Positions 21,414 to 32,952 are shown, counted from the first letter of the stretch. The stretch: DNA of 64,000 bases from Agelas oroides (GCA_949130485.1 OX422189.1:6029920-6093919), one strand, 5' to 3'. Numbers and translations are program-made. Notes: generated by a model from the sequence alone, not told the origin.

Positions 21414-24400
21414 ATGATCACCGAGTCCACACTGTCCATTGTTCTTGTGGCAGCACTGCTCATTAATATCCCTTTCTACTGCTCTGCTGAGATTGTGTAC
21501 TGTGTCACACCCACTGCCGCCTCATGCTCATCATGCCCTCCCAATTCAACCCACTGTGCCACTCTCTCTGAGTACGCACAAGATGCTGAATTGTTTTTTA
21601 CTTCTAACGCCACCATAGTGTTCTTACCAGGTGATCATGCTCTTGATACAAATGTCACAGTTGCCAACATAGGCAGGCTAACCATGTATGGAGAGTCTTC
21701 CTCAGGTAACATAGCAAACATTGTATGCAATGGATCAGTTGGCTTCAGCTTTACAAGTATGAAGGTGGACTTCAGAATATGTTCTTTAACGTTTACTTCT
21801 TGCAGCAGAGAGTATGGAACTCCTCCAGTTAGTAACTATGCCCTGCTTTTGCAATCTGCACAATATGTTGAATTGGTTAACTGTTCTTTTCATGACAATC
21901 TTGGCACTGCACTTGTGGTAAATAACACCAACATCACTCTGGCAGGAAGCAGTGTGTTCACACATAACCACTGTGGATCTACCTCATGTGTAGGAGGTGG
22001 TATTGTGGCTCTAAATAGCAACATAACATTCACTGGCAATACAACCTTCCTTGAAAATATTGCAACATCTTCAGAGCTTTATGGTGGTGGTGCAATCTAT
22101 GCATTAGACAATACTGTGCTTAGCTTCAATGGAACTAGCAACTTCATTAGCAACTTTGCAGACCGTGGTAGTGGTGCAATCTGCACATTCAATACTGTAC
22201 TCAGCTTCAATGGAACCAGCAACTTCATTAGCAACTTTGCAGACCGTGGTAGTGGTGCAATCTGCACATTCAATACTGTACTCAGCTTCAATGGAACCAG
22301 CAACTTCATTAACAACTCAGCACTATTTGGTGGTGGTGCAATCACATCATACGATACTGTAGTTAGCTTCAATGGAAACAACGACTTCATCAACAACTCT
22401 GCAGTGTTTGGTGTTGGTGGTGCTATCACCATATCAGACAATACTGTACTTAGCTTCAATGGAACTAACAACCTCATCAACAACTCAGCAGGCTATGTTG
22501 GTAATGGTGGTGCAATATACACATCAGGAAATACTGTACTTAGCTTCATTGGAACCAGTGACTTCATCAGCAACTCAGCAACTGGTAATGGTGGTGCAAT
22601 ATACACATCAGGAAATAATGCATTTACCTTCAACGGAACCAGTGACTTCATTAACAACTCCGCAGAATATGGTGGTGCAATATACACATCAGACAATACT
22701 GTACTTAGCTTCAGTGGAACTAGCAGCTTCACTAATAACTGGGCACATATAGATGGAGGTGCAATCTACACATCTCACCACAATACTCTTAGCTTCAATG
22801 GAACCAGCAACTTCATCAGTAACTCGGCATCTGATAATGGTGGTGCAGTGTACACATTTAAAAATGTTACAATTAGCTTCAATGGAACCAGCAACTTCAT
22901 CAGCAACTCAGCAGGCTATTTTGGTGGTGGTGCATGCTATGCAGCAATCAATGCTGTGCTCAGTTTCAATGGAGGCAGTACCTTCAGCAATAACTCAGCA
23001 ACAGTTGGTGGAGCTATCTTTGTGAATGCTACAACTACACTGGTGTTCAGTGGAAGCATTAAGTTCACTAACAATGGTAAAGTGGATAATGCATATAGAG
23101 GTACTGTCTACGGAGGTGGAGTGTGTATGTGGTTCAAATGTACTTTCTCCATTTTGCCTAATACAGCTATCTATTGGGAGAACAATCAAGCAATTGCTGG
23201 GGGAGCCATCTATGTTTTTGATGCTAACCCTTTAATTTACTGTACTTCAGCTGCTATATATACACCCAAAGAACAATGCTTCTTTCAACTGCCTGGCCAG
23301 AATATGTCCAACATTGATGTCCAGCTTATTTTCAAAAACAACTCTGCTGTTGTTGCAGGAAGTGTGTTATTTGGCGGTGCAATAGACAACTGCAAACTTA
23401 CTGGCCTGGAGTCATATAGCTCAGGTGAAGTGTTCAACATGGTAGTCCACATTGATGGAACTGATTACACCACAACTTCAAACATTTCCTCTGACCCACT
23501 ATACATACGTCCATGTGAATATAACCATTCAATCCTCAGTAGGTTCATTAAACATACTGCGTATCCTGGTGAAACATTTCAAGTTTCTGTGGTTGCAGTA
23601 GGACAAAGAGATGGAGCAGTTCCTAGCACAGTGAGGAGTACTACCATGTATGACTCAGATGACCTTCAAGATTATCAATACCTCCGAAAAATGAACACAT
23701 GCACCAAACTTAACTATACAGTGTTTTCACTTTCTCGGTTTGTGAACATAGACTTGCATGCAGAATGCGGCCCATGTTCAAAATTTGGTGATGTACGTAA
23801 ACTATCCATTAAGGTGACCTTAAATCAAACCTGTCCACCTGGATTTCACATTTCTGAGATCGCAAGATCATGTGTATGTGAACCAAGACTTGCAAGATAT
23901 ATCGGTACACTTAAATGCAATATAACAAACGGATTAGGTCGAATAACACGTGATTTAGGCCAACAGTTTTGGGTTGGATATGATGGTCAATCTGGTGGAC
24001 TGATTCTCCACCCACACTGCCCTTTTGACTACTGTGTCTCTCATACTGTGGAGTTTCCTCTCAACAATACAGACCAGCAATGTGCTTATCACAAGTCAGG
24101 CCTCTTGTGTGGAGCTTGTAACCAAGGTTACAGTCTGGTACTGGGTACTCATCACTGTGAGCAGTGCACGAACAGACATGTTGCCTTGCTCATCCTTTTT
24201 GTAGTGATGGGAGTAGCACTGGTCTTCTTGCTCCTTGTCTGCAAACTGACAGTAGCAACAGGAACACTTAGTGGCTTAGTGTTCTATGCTAATATTGTTG
24301 GAGCCAACCGCACCATCTTCTTACCAGTTAAATCAACTAATGCTTTATCAGTCTTCATTGCGTGGTTAAACCTTGACTTTGGTATTGAAATATGTTTTTA

Positions 24401-25352
24401 CAATGGAATGGATGTCTATAGTAAAACATGGCTGCAGTTTGTGTTCCCAGCATATATCTGGGTGATAGTAGGTCTTGTAATTGCCATTAGCCATTTCTCG
24501 CGCACATTTTCAAACCTGCTTGGCAACAATCCAGTTTCTGTGTTAGCAACACTTATCCTTCTTTCGTATACAAAGATCCTTCGCACATTGATTACTGTTA
24601 TGTATGTCAGCTATCTTGAATATCCAAAATATAACAGAAGAGTGTGGCTGTATGATGCTAACATTGACTATCTCAGTGGAAAGCACATCCCCCTTTTTCT
24701 AGTCGCAGTGCTTGTCTTCATCTTCCTCTTTCTTCCTTACACTCTCTTGCTTCTCTTTGGTCAGTGGTTGCAGGCCATATCACACCTGAGGCTCTTCTCA
24801 TGGGTTAACAGTGCCAGGCTCAAACCTTTCATGGACTCATACCATGCTCCTTACAAAGCAAAACATCGCTACTGGCCTGGATTACTGCTTGTGCTTCGCT
24901 TTGTTCTTCTTATAGTGTTTGCTTTGAATCCTCAGCAAGACACCAGTATTAACCTGCTAGCAATTCTAGCGGGAATTGGGATGCTTATAAAATGGGCCTG
25001 GGTCAGTGGTGGGGTCTACAGGAACTGGTGTCTAGATGCCATTGAGGGTTCATTTGCTCTAAACTTGATTATCTTAGCAGCTGCTACCTACCATGTCCAA
25101 CTCTCCGGAGGAGATCAGCTTGCAGTTGGGTATACTTCTGTCTCCATAGCACTTGTGACATTCATTGGCATCCTTGCCTACCACATCTTCCAGCAAGTGA
25201 GGCACACCAAACTGTGGAAGAAGGTGCCTAAACTGAACTTGAAGTGCAACAACTTGAAAGTGACATTCAATCAAGTTGTGAATAAACCTATGGACAATCC
25301 TACAATGAAGTTTGATCAACTTCGTGAATCTCTGCTCGAAGATCAGTCATAA
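21414..25352 (+). CDS. Beta-helix/multi-pass membrane surface protein, copy B, complete
   Basis: A 1312-residue single-exon frame. I take the ATG at 21414; the frame is open a little further, but only from TTG. Residues 1-25 are a signal peptide (IVLVAALLINIPFYCSA). Residues ~60-660 carry about fifteen GGAI...FNGT..F..N repeats of the kind seen in chlamydial polymorphic outer membrane proteins, predicted to fold as a right-handed beta-helix; Asn-glycosylation sequons are abundant. A Cys-rich module follows (~760-920), then eight or nine hydrophobic segments from ~924 with the motif PFMDSYHAPYKAKHRYWPG in a loop, and a basic tail. Three near-identical 27-residue units start at 22113, 22194 and 22275. 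Likely a receptor or adhesion protein; function unknown. Confidence 0.93.
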   Translation: MITESTLSIVLVAALLINIPFYCSAEIVYCVTPTAASCSSCPPNSTHCATLSEYAQDAELFFTSNATIVFLPGDHALDTNVTVANIGRLTMYGESSSGNIANIVCNGSVGFSFTSMKVDFRICSLTFTSCSREYGTPPVSNYALLLQSAQYVELVNCSFHDNLGTALVVNNTNITLAGSSVFTHNHCGSTSCVGGGIVALNSNITFTGNTTFLENIATSSELYGGGAIYALDNTVLSFNGTSNFISNFADRGSGAICTFNTVLSFNGTSNFISNFADRGSGAICTFNTVLSFNGTSNFINNSALFGGGAITSYDTVVSFNGNNDFINNSAVFGVGGAITISDNTVLSFNGTNNLINNSAGYVGNGGAIYTSGNTVLSFIGTSDFISNSATGNGGAIYTSGNNAFTFNGTSDFINNSAEYGGAIYTSDNTVLSFSGTSSFTNNWAHIDGGAIYTSHHNTLSFNGTSNFISNSASDNGGAVYTFKNVTISFNGTSNFISNSAGYFGGGACYAAINAVLSFNGGSTFSNNSATVGGAIFVNATTTLVFSGSIKFTNNGKVDNAYRGTVYGGGVCMWFKCTFSILPNTAIYWENNQAIAGGAIYVFDANPLIYCTSAAIYTPKEQCFFQLPGQNMSNIDVQLIFKNNSAVVAGSVLFGGAIDNCKLTGLESYSSGEVFNMVVHIDGTDYTTTSNISSDPLYIRPCEYNHSILSRFIKHTAYPGETFQVSVVAVGQRDGAVPSTVRSTTMYDSDDLQDYQYLRKMNTCTKLNYTVFSLSRFVNIDLHAECGPCSKFGDVRKLSIKVTLNQTCPPGFHISEIARSCVCEPRLARYIGTLKCNITNGLGRITRDLGQQFWVGYDGQSGGLILHPHCPFDYCVSHTVEFPLNNTDQQCAYHKSGLLCGACNQGYSLVLGTHHCEQCTNRHVALLILFVVMGVALVFLLLVCKLTVATGTLSGLVFYANIVGANRTIFLPVKSTNALSVFIAWLNLDFGIEICFYNGMDVYSKTWLQFVFPAYIWVIVGLVIAISHFSRTFSNLLGNNPVSVLATLILLSYTKILRTLITVMYVSYLEYPKYNRRVWLYDANIDYLSGKHIPLFLVAVLVFIFLFLPYTLLLLFGQWLQAISHLRLFSWVNSARLKPFMDSYHAPYKAKHRYWPGLLLVLRFVLLIVFALNPQQDTSINLLAILAGIGMLIKWAWVSGGVYRNWCLDAIEGSFALNLIILAAATYHVQLSGGDQLAVGYTSVSIALVTFIGILAYHIFQQVRHTKLWKKVPKLNLKCNNLKVTFNQVVNKPMDNPTMKFDQLRESLLEDQS

Positions 25353-26621
25353 TGAAGTTAATAAGAAATCTTTGTGTATCCTGCGTTTCTACAAGTGCAC
25401 TATAAACTAAAAGTTTCACATTTGGCCTTGCACCTAAGAGAATGTAGGTAGTTGTGCATGCAAGAGTGTGAATAGTTGCTTTAATTAGTGACTTTTAAAT
25501 CTGTTCATTTTTTGTTGGGTAGCTACTCCTTGTATCCATTTTGTTATGTATATCTGCATGTGGTATCTGCTGCGACTGAAAATTTAAATTACGTAGCTTG
25601 TTTTGCATTCTCTCCAGCTCTGTAGCTATATTTTAACCTTGTAAACCATACCGGTATTATTGATCAGTTGATGTTGAATGGAACCCACATTTTTTGTGCC
25701 AAGAACTGCTAGTACCTCCTCCCACACATGTCCAGCACTGTCACAGCTTGTACTAAGTTAACTCATTTAATCCATATGTAAAAGACTGTCACCATTCTGG
25801 GATGTCCTGAACACAGGGAGAGCACAGGGATCCCGGAATACTAAGCCAGGATACTTAATACTCCAGGATCCATGTTTTTCTCTGTGTGAGACTACCTATC
25901 AGACATCCCAAGTACGTATCCTGAGATATTTAGTGTTTCTGGATTCATGGCCTCTCTCTGTGTGGGACATCTTGGGTAGTCTCAAGTGTCCAGGGAATAT
26001 CTGTGCAAGACATCCTGGGATGTCCTGCATGGCCCTGGATACACAGCACATTGAAGTGTTTCCCGCTGTGTGATAGTACTTGACATCCCTCTTCTTCACT
26101 ATGGTGAGGAGGTACATCAACCAGAAATTGATTGAACCCATGCACTAAAAAGGGAACTAGCCACTCATGCAGTAAAGTGACAGAAGCTACTACAATAGCA
26201 TAGGTTTTACGGAAGTTACCAAGTTCCCCGAAATCCTAGCCTCGTTCCCAGACCCGTTCGAATGTTTTTGAACGGGCTCCGATATTTCAAACAGGCCTGA
26301 ACTGGGCCTGGGAATGAGGCTACCAGAAATCCTTGTCCTTTTTGGTTAATGTTATTAAAGGACCATGCAGCAATTGATTGTTCTTCACAAAAGGAATGTC
26401 AGGGCAAAAGGTTAGTAAGCAAGTGGTAAATGTGGACAACCATGCAGTGAAGCATTGGCATAACCACAGAGTCAATGACAGAGATGGATATGTTTTTATA
26501 ATGCACTCTAATAATAATATTGCTGATCCACTTTTCCTTTAACTGCAAATCATAGCATCAGTAATCTAAGGTGATTAATCACTGTAGCTGTTATAATAAG
26601 TGTTTGCTGTTCAACATTTAG
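25353..26621. other. 3' flank of copy B membrane gene
   Basis: Colinear with 1670-2938; no gene. Includes the shared foldback element at 26237-26322. Confidence 0.6.
26237..26322. mobile_element. Foldback MITE, copy B equivalent of 2554-2639
   Basis: Same element, same flanks; inherited through the segmental duplication. Confidence 0.8.
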
Positions 26622-26756
26622 GAGCTGGGAGACTTCCATTTTGGAGACATTCCTCTGGAGACTGTACACCTATCTAAGCGGAAAGAGTATGGACCTGATG
26701 GTTATTATAAGTGTATTGCTGATTACCCTATTGCCAGTGTTTCCTTTGCATCATGA
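26622..26756 (+). CDS. Orphan terminal exon, copy B
   Basis: Identical to 2939-3073 through its stop codon, including the preceding ACATTTAG. Same uncertainties apply: coding-like, no identified start or parent gene. Confidence 0.45.
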   Translation, partial: ELGDFHFGDIPLETVHLSKRKEYGPDGYYKCIADYPIASVSFAS

Positions 26757-27170
26757 TCTGAAAGTTTATTAAACTGACTGTTTTTGTAAGATTACTGTGA
26801 CACAAAATATACATGCTTAGCCTTGTTCCCAGACCATGTGGATGAGGCTAGTACATGGTGTGTGGTGGGTGACTTTCCATAACATCTAGGCCTGCCTTTT
26901 TCAGGGAGATGTATAGTTCATTGATTGTTCATGGACAGTAAAAGCTAGCCTTTTAGCTACCCAGAGAGCTGCCTGGAGAGGGTTGTATCATGCAGTCCTG
27001 TGCCCTACACTGAGCTCCAGATGTACATAAACGTTAAATATATTTCTGCACCATGCAGCCAGATGTGTTGTAAGCACAAGTAGAAGGTACCCAAATGATG
27101 TAATGGTGATGTAATATAATGTGCATGTAAGTTATTATACATAATATTATAGTGTATATACATGATGTAA

Positions 27171-27255
27171 TGACAGTGTTGAGAGTGCGACAGTGTGACA
27201 GTATGACAGTGTGACTGTGATGGTGTGATGGTGTGACAGTAGGACAGTGTGACAG
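27171..27255 (+). repeat. Short GACAGTGT minisatellite, copy B
   Basis: A contracted version of 3448-3566. Confidence 0.8.
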
Positions 27256-27393
27256 CTGTTCTTCAGAAATATATACATATTGCTGGCTGGCCTTTCATAT
27301 GGCTCAAATTCTTTTCATCAACTGCTTCTTGTAGACTTGTTACAACTGAACACAAAGCATTGGACACAACTTCCCCATCATGCAGCAATTTTC

Positions 27394-27469
27394 TAGTCTC
27401 ATGCCCAGATCCCTTTTGGAAAAATCGATTCTTCTTGATGTTTCCGAAAGGGGTCTGGGCATGAGACTA
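27394..27469. mobile_element. Foldback MITE, copy B equivalent of 3703-3778
   Basis: TAGTCTCATGCCCAGATCCC to GGTCTGGGCATGAGACTA; the arms have mismatches that copy A lacks. Confidence 0.75.
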
Positions 27470-27950
27470 CTCCACAATCAATGTATCTCTCAGTACCAAG
27501 CTAGCCTGTAGAATGGTTCACGGAGTTCCTCATCAGCTCCCTCTGCGACAGTGTCTATCTCTCTTACAACGCGATCAATTTCGACCAACACCAGAAATCT
27601 GTCTCTAGATATAGTATAACCAGTAAAAAGGATGTAAAATACAGAATATCGATTGAAAAATGTGTGTGCAATTTTTTAAAAATGCCACAATTAAAATCCA
27701 TGGCTATTCAGTATACCATTGTCACATTTCCATTATATTCAACTTGACTACTTAGCTGCAATTAAGTTCGTGAGTATAACCACCCACGCCTTAATCTCAA
27801 GAATTGACACAGTTACTCAAGGTACATATACCTTGTTTGCTAAACAAATAATATGGTGTACAAATGCCTTACAGGTTCCATTATGTGCATTGTTTAAGAT
27901 TCAGCACTGACACAGAACTGTTTTTGTCTTCAGTCACAAGATCTAGAGGC

Positions 27951-28334
27951 ATGCATGGCAAGCTCGTCACAGATGCAATCGTAGTGATATTGCTCCTGCT
28001 CATGAGAACCCACACTGTGAGGTGCAAAGAGACCAGTGGGAATGGCATTCATATGGGTAGTGGCAGTGGTAGTAGCAGTGGAGGCAGTGGTGATGTTGAT
28101 AGCAGCTCAACAACAACATCCATAATGCCTTCAGTTTCACCCATGGGACCAACTTCAACAAATAAGTCACCACCGAATTCACCTACGTATACTGGCCACA
28201 CAACCTCTACACCCCCTCCCATTGGGTCAAAGTTTAAACTAGTGCTGATAGTAGCAGGTGTGGTAGCAGGTGCCCTCCTGCTCCCGATACTATTGCTCTG
28301 CTGTTGCTGCTGCTGGTACTACTGTAAGAAGTGA
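27951..28334 (+). CDS. Small single-pass membrane protein, copy B
   Basis: A 127-residue paralogue of 4285-4677: same signal peptide, Gly/Ser run, Ser/Thr/Pro stalk and C-terminal membrane segment ending CCCCCWYYCKK. It lacks a three-residue WNL insertion, and has replacements in the stalk and the membrane segment. All indels keep the frame, which favours a functional protein. Confidence 0.65.
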   Translation: MHGKLVTDAIVVILLLLMRTHTVRCKETSGNGIHMGSGSGSSSGGSGDVDSSSTTTSIMPSVSPMGPTSTNKSPPNSPTYTGHTTSTPPPIGSKFKLVLIVAGVVAGALLLPILLLCCCCCWYYCKK

Positions 28335-28775
28335 GAGTTTGCGAAAGAATCCTGTGTTACTGAGCTGCATGCCAACAAATCAGACTATGTACGTATTGTT
28401 TTGTTGTAATCTGAAGTAGTTTCTATACCAGCTTTTGTGGACATATCTCTCACTTCTATACCCATGGTATATATTTTATTCTAAGTTCAAAATTTTCTTG
28501 TTGCATATAGTATTTACCCAACAGCAAACTGCCTGATTGTGGTATGAAATACCGTACTGTAATGCTGCCCAGTATCACTGTATAGCTGGAAGCAGTACTC
28601 ATTGAGGTAGAACTATAAATCACAATATTGACTACTATACATAAACCAAATGTCTTTGTATAGTCACATTAGGGTAAGTAGTATAGTACATTGTATCACT
28701 GAAAGGCTGGCAGCAGCACTGACCACAGTAGAAGTGGGACTGGGTTTGGGGCCACCCACAATCTCTGCAACAGTC

Positions 28776-30608
28776 TCAAGCACATGCAGTTGTGCTGGTT
28801 ACCATTTGTCCGTGATTGATTCCAGGGCAAGAGAATGGTTCGCTTTGTTCATTTTGCCATTTCAGACACACTTGTGAGCTTAGGAGGTTGACAGTTCTAT
28901 CTCCATCACCATAGTTAATATTGGTTGGATTTACATCAAATCCATTCCATATGTACAGTAAAACCTCTAATAACGGACCCTCCGAAAAGCGGACAACCTC
29001 TGTACAGCGGACGGCTCACTTGCCCCCGATTGATTTTACCATAGAACTAATCCATTTCGAACCTCCGAGAAGCGGACACCTCTCAACTCCGAACAACGGA
29101 CACTGATCAGCCCCCCTGACTGTACCTTAGCCAATACAAAATTACCTCCGAAAGCGGACAGTGAAGCTACAACCACATAATGCGGACGCTTGTTGACCGC
29201 TTTCGTAACCGACCACCGTCGCTGGATTCAAAGACGGAGAACTATATTAGCACTGTTGCTCATCGTGCTAGCCTTTCTCATCAGCGTAAAGCAACGGAGA
29301 GGTCCGAAAATGCGACCTCATCGCGCGTTCAACAGCATTACCACGCCTACCGGAAGTATTACCTAATGCCTACTGTTCTTGCAAATGAAAAATTTCTGTT
29401 ACAAGCGGCAATAAAGTGTTTATTTAGTTACTATATTATATATGTAACAATTGCATCATTCTACATATTTTATGCTATATAGTATAGTGTTGTTTTTGCC
29501 ATCTTGCTGTTGAACAAACCATCAAAAATTTAAAGCAGAATATATTATAATACATTTAAACAGACTTTGTGTTATTTTTTGTCTTTAAGAAATTTCCAAT
29601 AGGTTTAAAACAAAACCTCCGAGAAGAGGACAACCTCTCTACAAGGGACATAGGGCCTGTCCCCAATGTGTCCTTTGTTCGGAGGTTTTACTGTATAGCT
29701 TTCTGGGGTGGGGACATTTACTCCATACAAGCAGTGAATCGGGACACAGGGGGCAGGATAGTTCTCGTTTAGTGGAACAATTCCCAGATACATCTGGTAC
29801 CCCTGGGGATAACCAATGTCTGCAAAAAAAAAAATCTTCGTAGTCATTGTTTCGAGTGGTTGATGTCACAAGTACTGTGTTATTCCAAACAGAGGGTTTG
29901 GGAAACAGCCATACCGAGCTCTGAAATGTGCGGTAAGCCAGATGAAGTGGGCCAGTGATCACTCCACTTAATCCTGAGTTCCCTCCAGACCAGGCCCCCG
30001 AGAGAGTGACCCAGGCATTGATGTACTGGTCCTTCCATTCCTGAGTGACCGCTTCATTGAGAAAGTACAGGGACACAATGCCACCCATGCTATGGGCCAC
30101 AATTGTCACCTTTTCTCCCCCACTACTATTATGCATAGTCTCTATCAGGTTTCTCACATGAGAGTAGTATCCAATATTATACACTTCATCTGAAGGACAA
30201 ATAAAAGAAAATTTAAGCAACCACTATATCTATATGTATATTTTGTCACGTATTTTATAGCAATTTCATAAAATGAAAACAAACAAGCAAACATCAACAA
30301 GCAGTTGAGATGGTATTTCAGTGCAGAAAAGAAACCTGTCAGCTTCTTCACCTAATGTTGACTTACCTCCAGCTATCCCAGGCATAATATTATGGAGCTG
30401 CTCGAATGGTATTTCCTCTCTCATAACCCCTGGCAACAAAATAGTCGACAAATGTGCTGAAATATGGAGAGGATTGTCCAAGAACTCCACTGTACTGGGT
30501 CTCCAAATCCTGGCACCCGGACTTCCACTCCTGTATATTGTTGCTGTAGGTATCATCAGTGCTGTTGTAGAGGAGCCTGCAGTGGGTTATATGATGGTTA
30601 CAGTGAGT
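28776..30608 (-). pseudogene. LCAT/PLA2G15-like phospholipase, copy B, decayed and interrupted
   Basis: Same exon pattern as copy A (intron 30366-30190) with AHSMGG, WKDQYINAWVTL, HCLYGVNVPTPESY and PGINHG. It lacks copy A's 4-base insertion, so TSTTR reads in frame, but its T tract in the FFF codons has 11 rather than 10 bases and shifts the frame (forward 29824-29834). GDGDGTVN has become GDGDRTVN. A 738-bp transposon (28956-29693) splits the region between PTPESY and the catalytic Asp block. The shared three-slip segment and PYNI are also present. With the insertion it cannot encode a normal enzyme. Confidence 0.82.
28956..29693. mobile_element. 738-bp pogo/Tigger-like non-autonomous transposon
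   Basis: Ends CAGTAAAACCTC and GAGGTTTTACTG are inverted repeats, flanked by TA at 28954-28955 and 29694-29695. Copy A keeps the empty site with a single TA at 5321-5322. Near both ends are reiterated CTCCGAAAAGCGGACA-type words. No recognisable transposase frame. TIR and TA target suggest the pogo/Tigger branch of Tc1/mariner. Confidence 0.88.
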
Positions 30609-30628
30609 CTGTACAAAGCTCTCATGAA

Positions 30629-30722
30629 GATGTAGGGATGGGCTTTGCCAATATGTTGACCATTGCTTTCATGCATTATCTCTACCTTGTTTGCATACTT
30701 TTTAGCATGCCATCCCTACATC
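30629..30722. mobile_element. GATGTAGGGATGG hairpin MITE, copy B of 6271-6364
   Basis: Inherited through the segmental duplication. Confidence 0.8.
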
Positions 30723-31326
30723 TTTTTACATTTTTAATGTGTTTTTTAAGTCTTGTTTGTGTGTTTTTTTGTAAGGTGGTATGAGGGCTTTAACCTAAAC
30801 ACCCTGTGAAAACATCTGAGCTTGCACCTCACATTACATGCCATACTTATGAGCAGAACAAGTTTGTTTGTGTATCTTAATCTGATTGCAGCATGATAAA
30901 CACTTTTGTAACAACAAGCAGCATAAATGTTCACAAGCCTGTATATATAAATAATGCAAGATAAAAGTCGTATATAGTTATAATATGCATGTAAAGGTCC
31001 TTGTCCTTTGTTCTAATAATTTTTAAAGTTAATTATCACTTTGCTGTTGGTGATCTGCATAAAAAAGGCATTTTATGGTGACTTAGTTGTTACAGTGTTT
31101 GTCAAACAAAAACTTATTAAACTTACAGTAGTTCCATATCCTCGGGGGCCCCCTCTCCTCCCCCTGTACCGCCCCCTTCTCCCATTGTAACGAGTGGGCG
31201 GTGGAGTGGGGGGAGGGGCACCAGTACCCCCCACATGGCTAGTCTGCAGGACAAGGAGGAAAATCTTGAAGCCTCAATAATACGTACTTGTACACAGGCG
31301 GTATAGGAATGTAATTCAGTGTATAC

Positions 31327-31590
31327 ATGGATAGCAACATACCCTCAAAACCTGCATACGGAGTAGTAATTTCACAGTTAGTTCGATATTTGAGGATATG
31401 TTGCAATTACCAAGATTTTGCTTACAGATCTAAACTACTCACAACCAGATTATTTAGACAGGGATATGTATACCAAAAACTCTGTAGCACCTACAAGACC
31501 TTTGTGCATCGCTACCCCAGGACTTTACAGAAGTACGGGAGGTGCCTGAAAAACATTATTACTGAATGCATTGCCTTACCTACTGTTTAA
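31327..31590 (+). mobile_element. Reverse-transcriptase C-terminal fragment, copy B
   Basis: Same translation as 6982-7245 (SNIPSKPAYGVVISQLVRY), same stop. Catalytic domain absent. Confidence 0.65.
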
Positions 31591-31933
31591 CACAGCCTGA
31601 ACATGCAGTTAGCACATTTATACACACACAGCCTTTAAACACGCACTGTTTGCCTCACAGTTTGCATTGTGCCTTACTAGCCATTAATACTTCCGGTACC
31701 TCCAGCGCCTCTGTATGCGCGCGCGCGCACGCACGCATTTACGCACCGATAACACGTGACGATCAATGATTACGATCGCTACGCAAGAAGATCTTCGAAC
31801 GAAAGACATCTGCACGAAGAACAGCTGCACGAAGAGACGGTGCTTTCGAAGATCGGAGTCTCTACCGACTTTTGAATAAGGCCAGCCATCTGACTGCATT
31901 CTGTGCATGATATGGCAGTCCCCATCTCCCGGT

Positions 31934-31973
31934 CACCCCAGCGCAGCTGATGAGGCCTCCTGCGCATTGGGTG
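31934..31973 (+). pseudogene. Hammerhead ribozyme with deleted core
   Basis: Stem I arms and CTGATGA remain, but 19 bases are missing relative to 7589-7647: the stem II loop and 3' strand, the GAAA box and most of stem III. The cleavage-site context GUC is also lost, so it cannot self-cleave. Confidence 0.8.
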
Positions 31974-32460
31974 ACTTTGCACTGTAACATCTAGGCCTGT
32001 TTTATAAGGGAGATGTGGTTCGTTGATTGTTCATGCATGCCTACCAGTGGCAGCAGCATGGTAGAGATTGACAAATTATTATGCTTTTGTTTTTACCCAT
32101 TATTCTATTCTATTATTCCACCAAATTTTTACCTACCCATTATTCTCAATAAAAATCCACAATTTTTAGATAATCTTTACAAAACTTAACTGCAACATTA
32201 CTGACAAAGAAACATACTCTTCAAGACAATGCCTTTGTTGGTGTGTAAATGAATTTTCTAACAAAGAAAAAACCCTCTCCACTGATGCAGAGGACAGCTG
32301 AACCAATAAAACAATGAATACTATTACATGCAGGAAGTATTATACCATTTCAAGGAAGTGTTTAGCTCATAATTACATATTTCCCAAATTCCTACCTATT
32401 ATTCTATAACAGAATCTACACTCCTATTATTCTAAAAATTATGCTAGCATATTTTGTCAA

Positions 32461-32655
32461 TGCCTGGAGTGGAGGGGTGGGAGGACCGGCTGGAGGGGCA
32501 GGAGGACTGGCTGGGGGGGCGGGAGGACCGGCTGGAGGGGCGGGAGGACCGGCTGGAGGGGCCTGAGGTGCCGGAGGACCGGCGGGAGGACTGGGTGGAG
32601 GGGCGGGCAGACCTTCAGGAGGAGGGGCACTGGGAGAAGAGAAGGAGCTGTGGCA
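32461..32655. repeat. 21-bp GC-rich minisatellite, copy B
   Basis: Same sequence and frame behaviour as 8153-8347. Confidence 0.7.
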
Positions 32656-32952
32656 GAAAAGATAAAGGATAGTCTGAAAAGATATAGTCAAATTACTGGA
32701 TGTGAGCGGTGCTCGTGACTACCGGTAAAGTTTGCAGTCTGAGAGTAACCTTTTGTGATATAAATACAAGTAGGGAACAGTCATTTTCTGTCACACATGA
32801 AGCGAAATATGAGATGCGTACCAGTAGACGCCACTAGGAACTCCTCATTCACATCCATGTTGACAAAGAAGTCTATATGGCAAGAATCAAGGGTATTAAG
32901 TGTACGCGTACGTAGAAGTTACGCAGCAATGTATAAATACTTTGAAACATAC

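Noticed and set aside
21414-25352. Bacterial contamination suggested by chlamydial Pmp-like repeats
   Set aside because: The gene continues into an animal-type membrane domain, has many N-glycosylation sites, and is embedded in duplicated DNA with spliced genes, MITEs and satellites.
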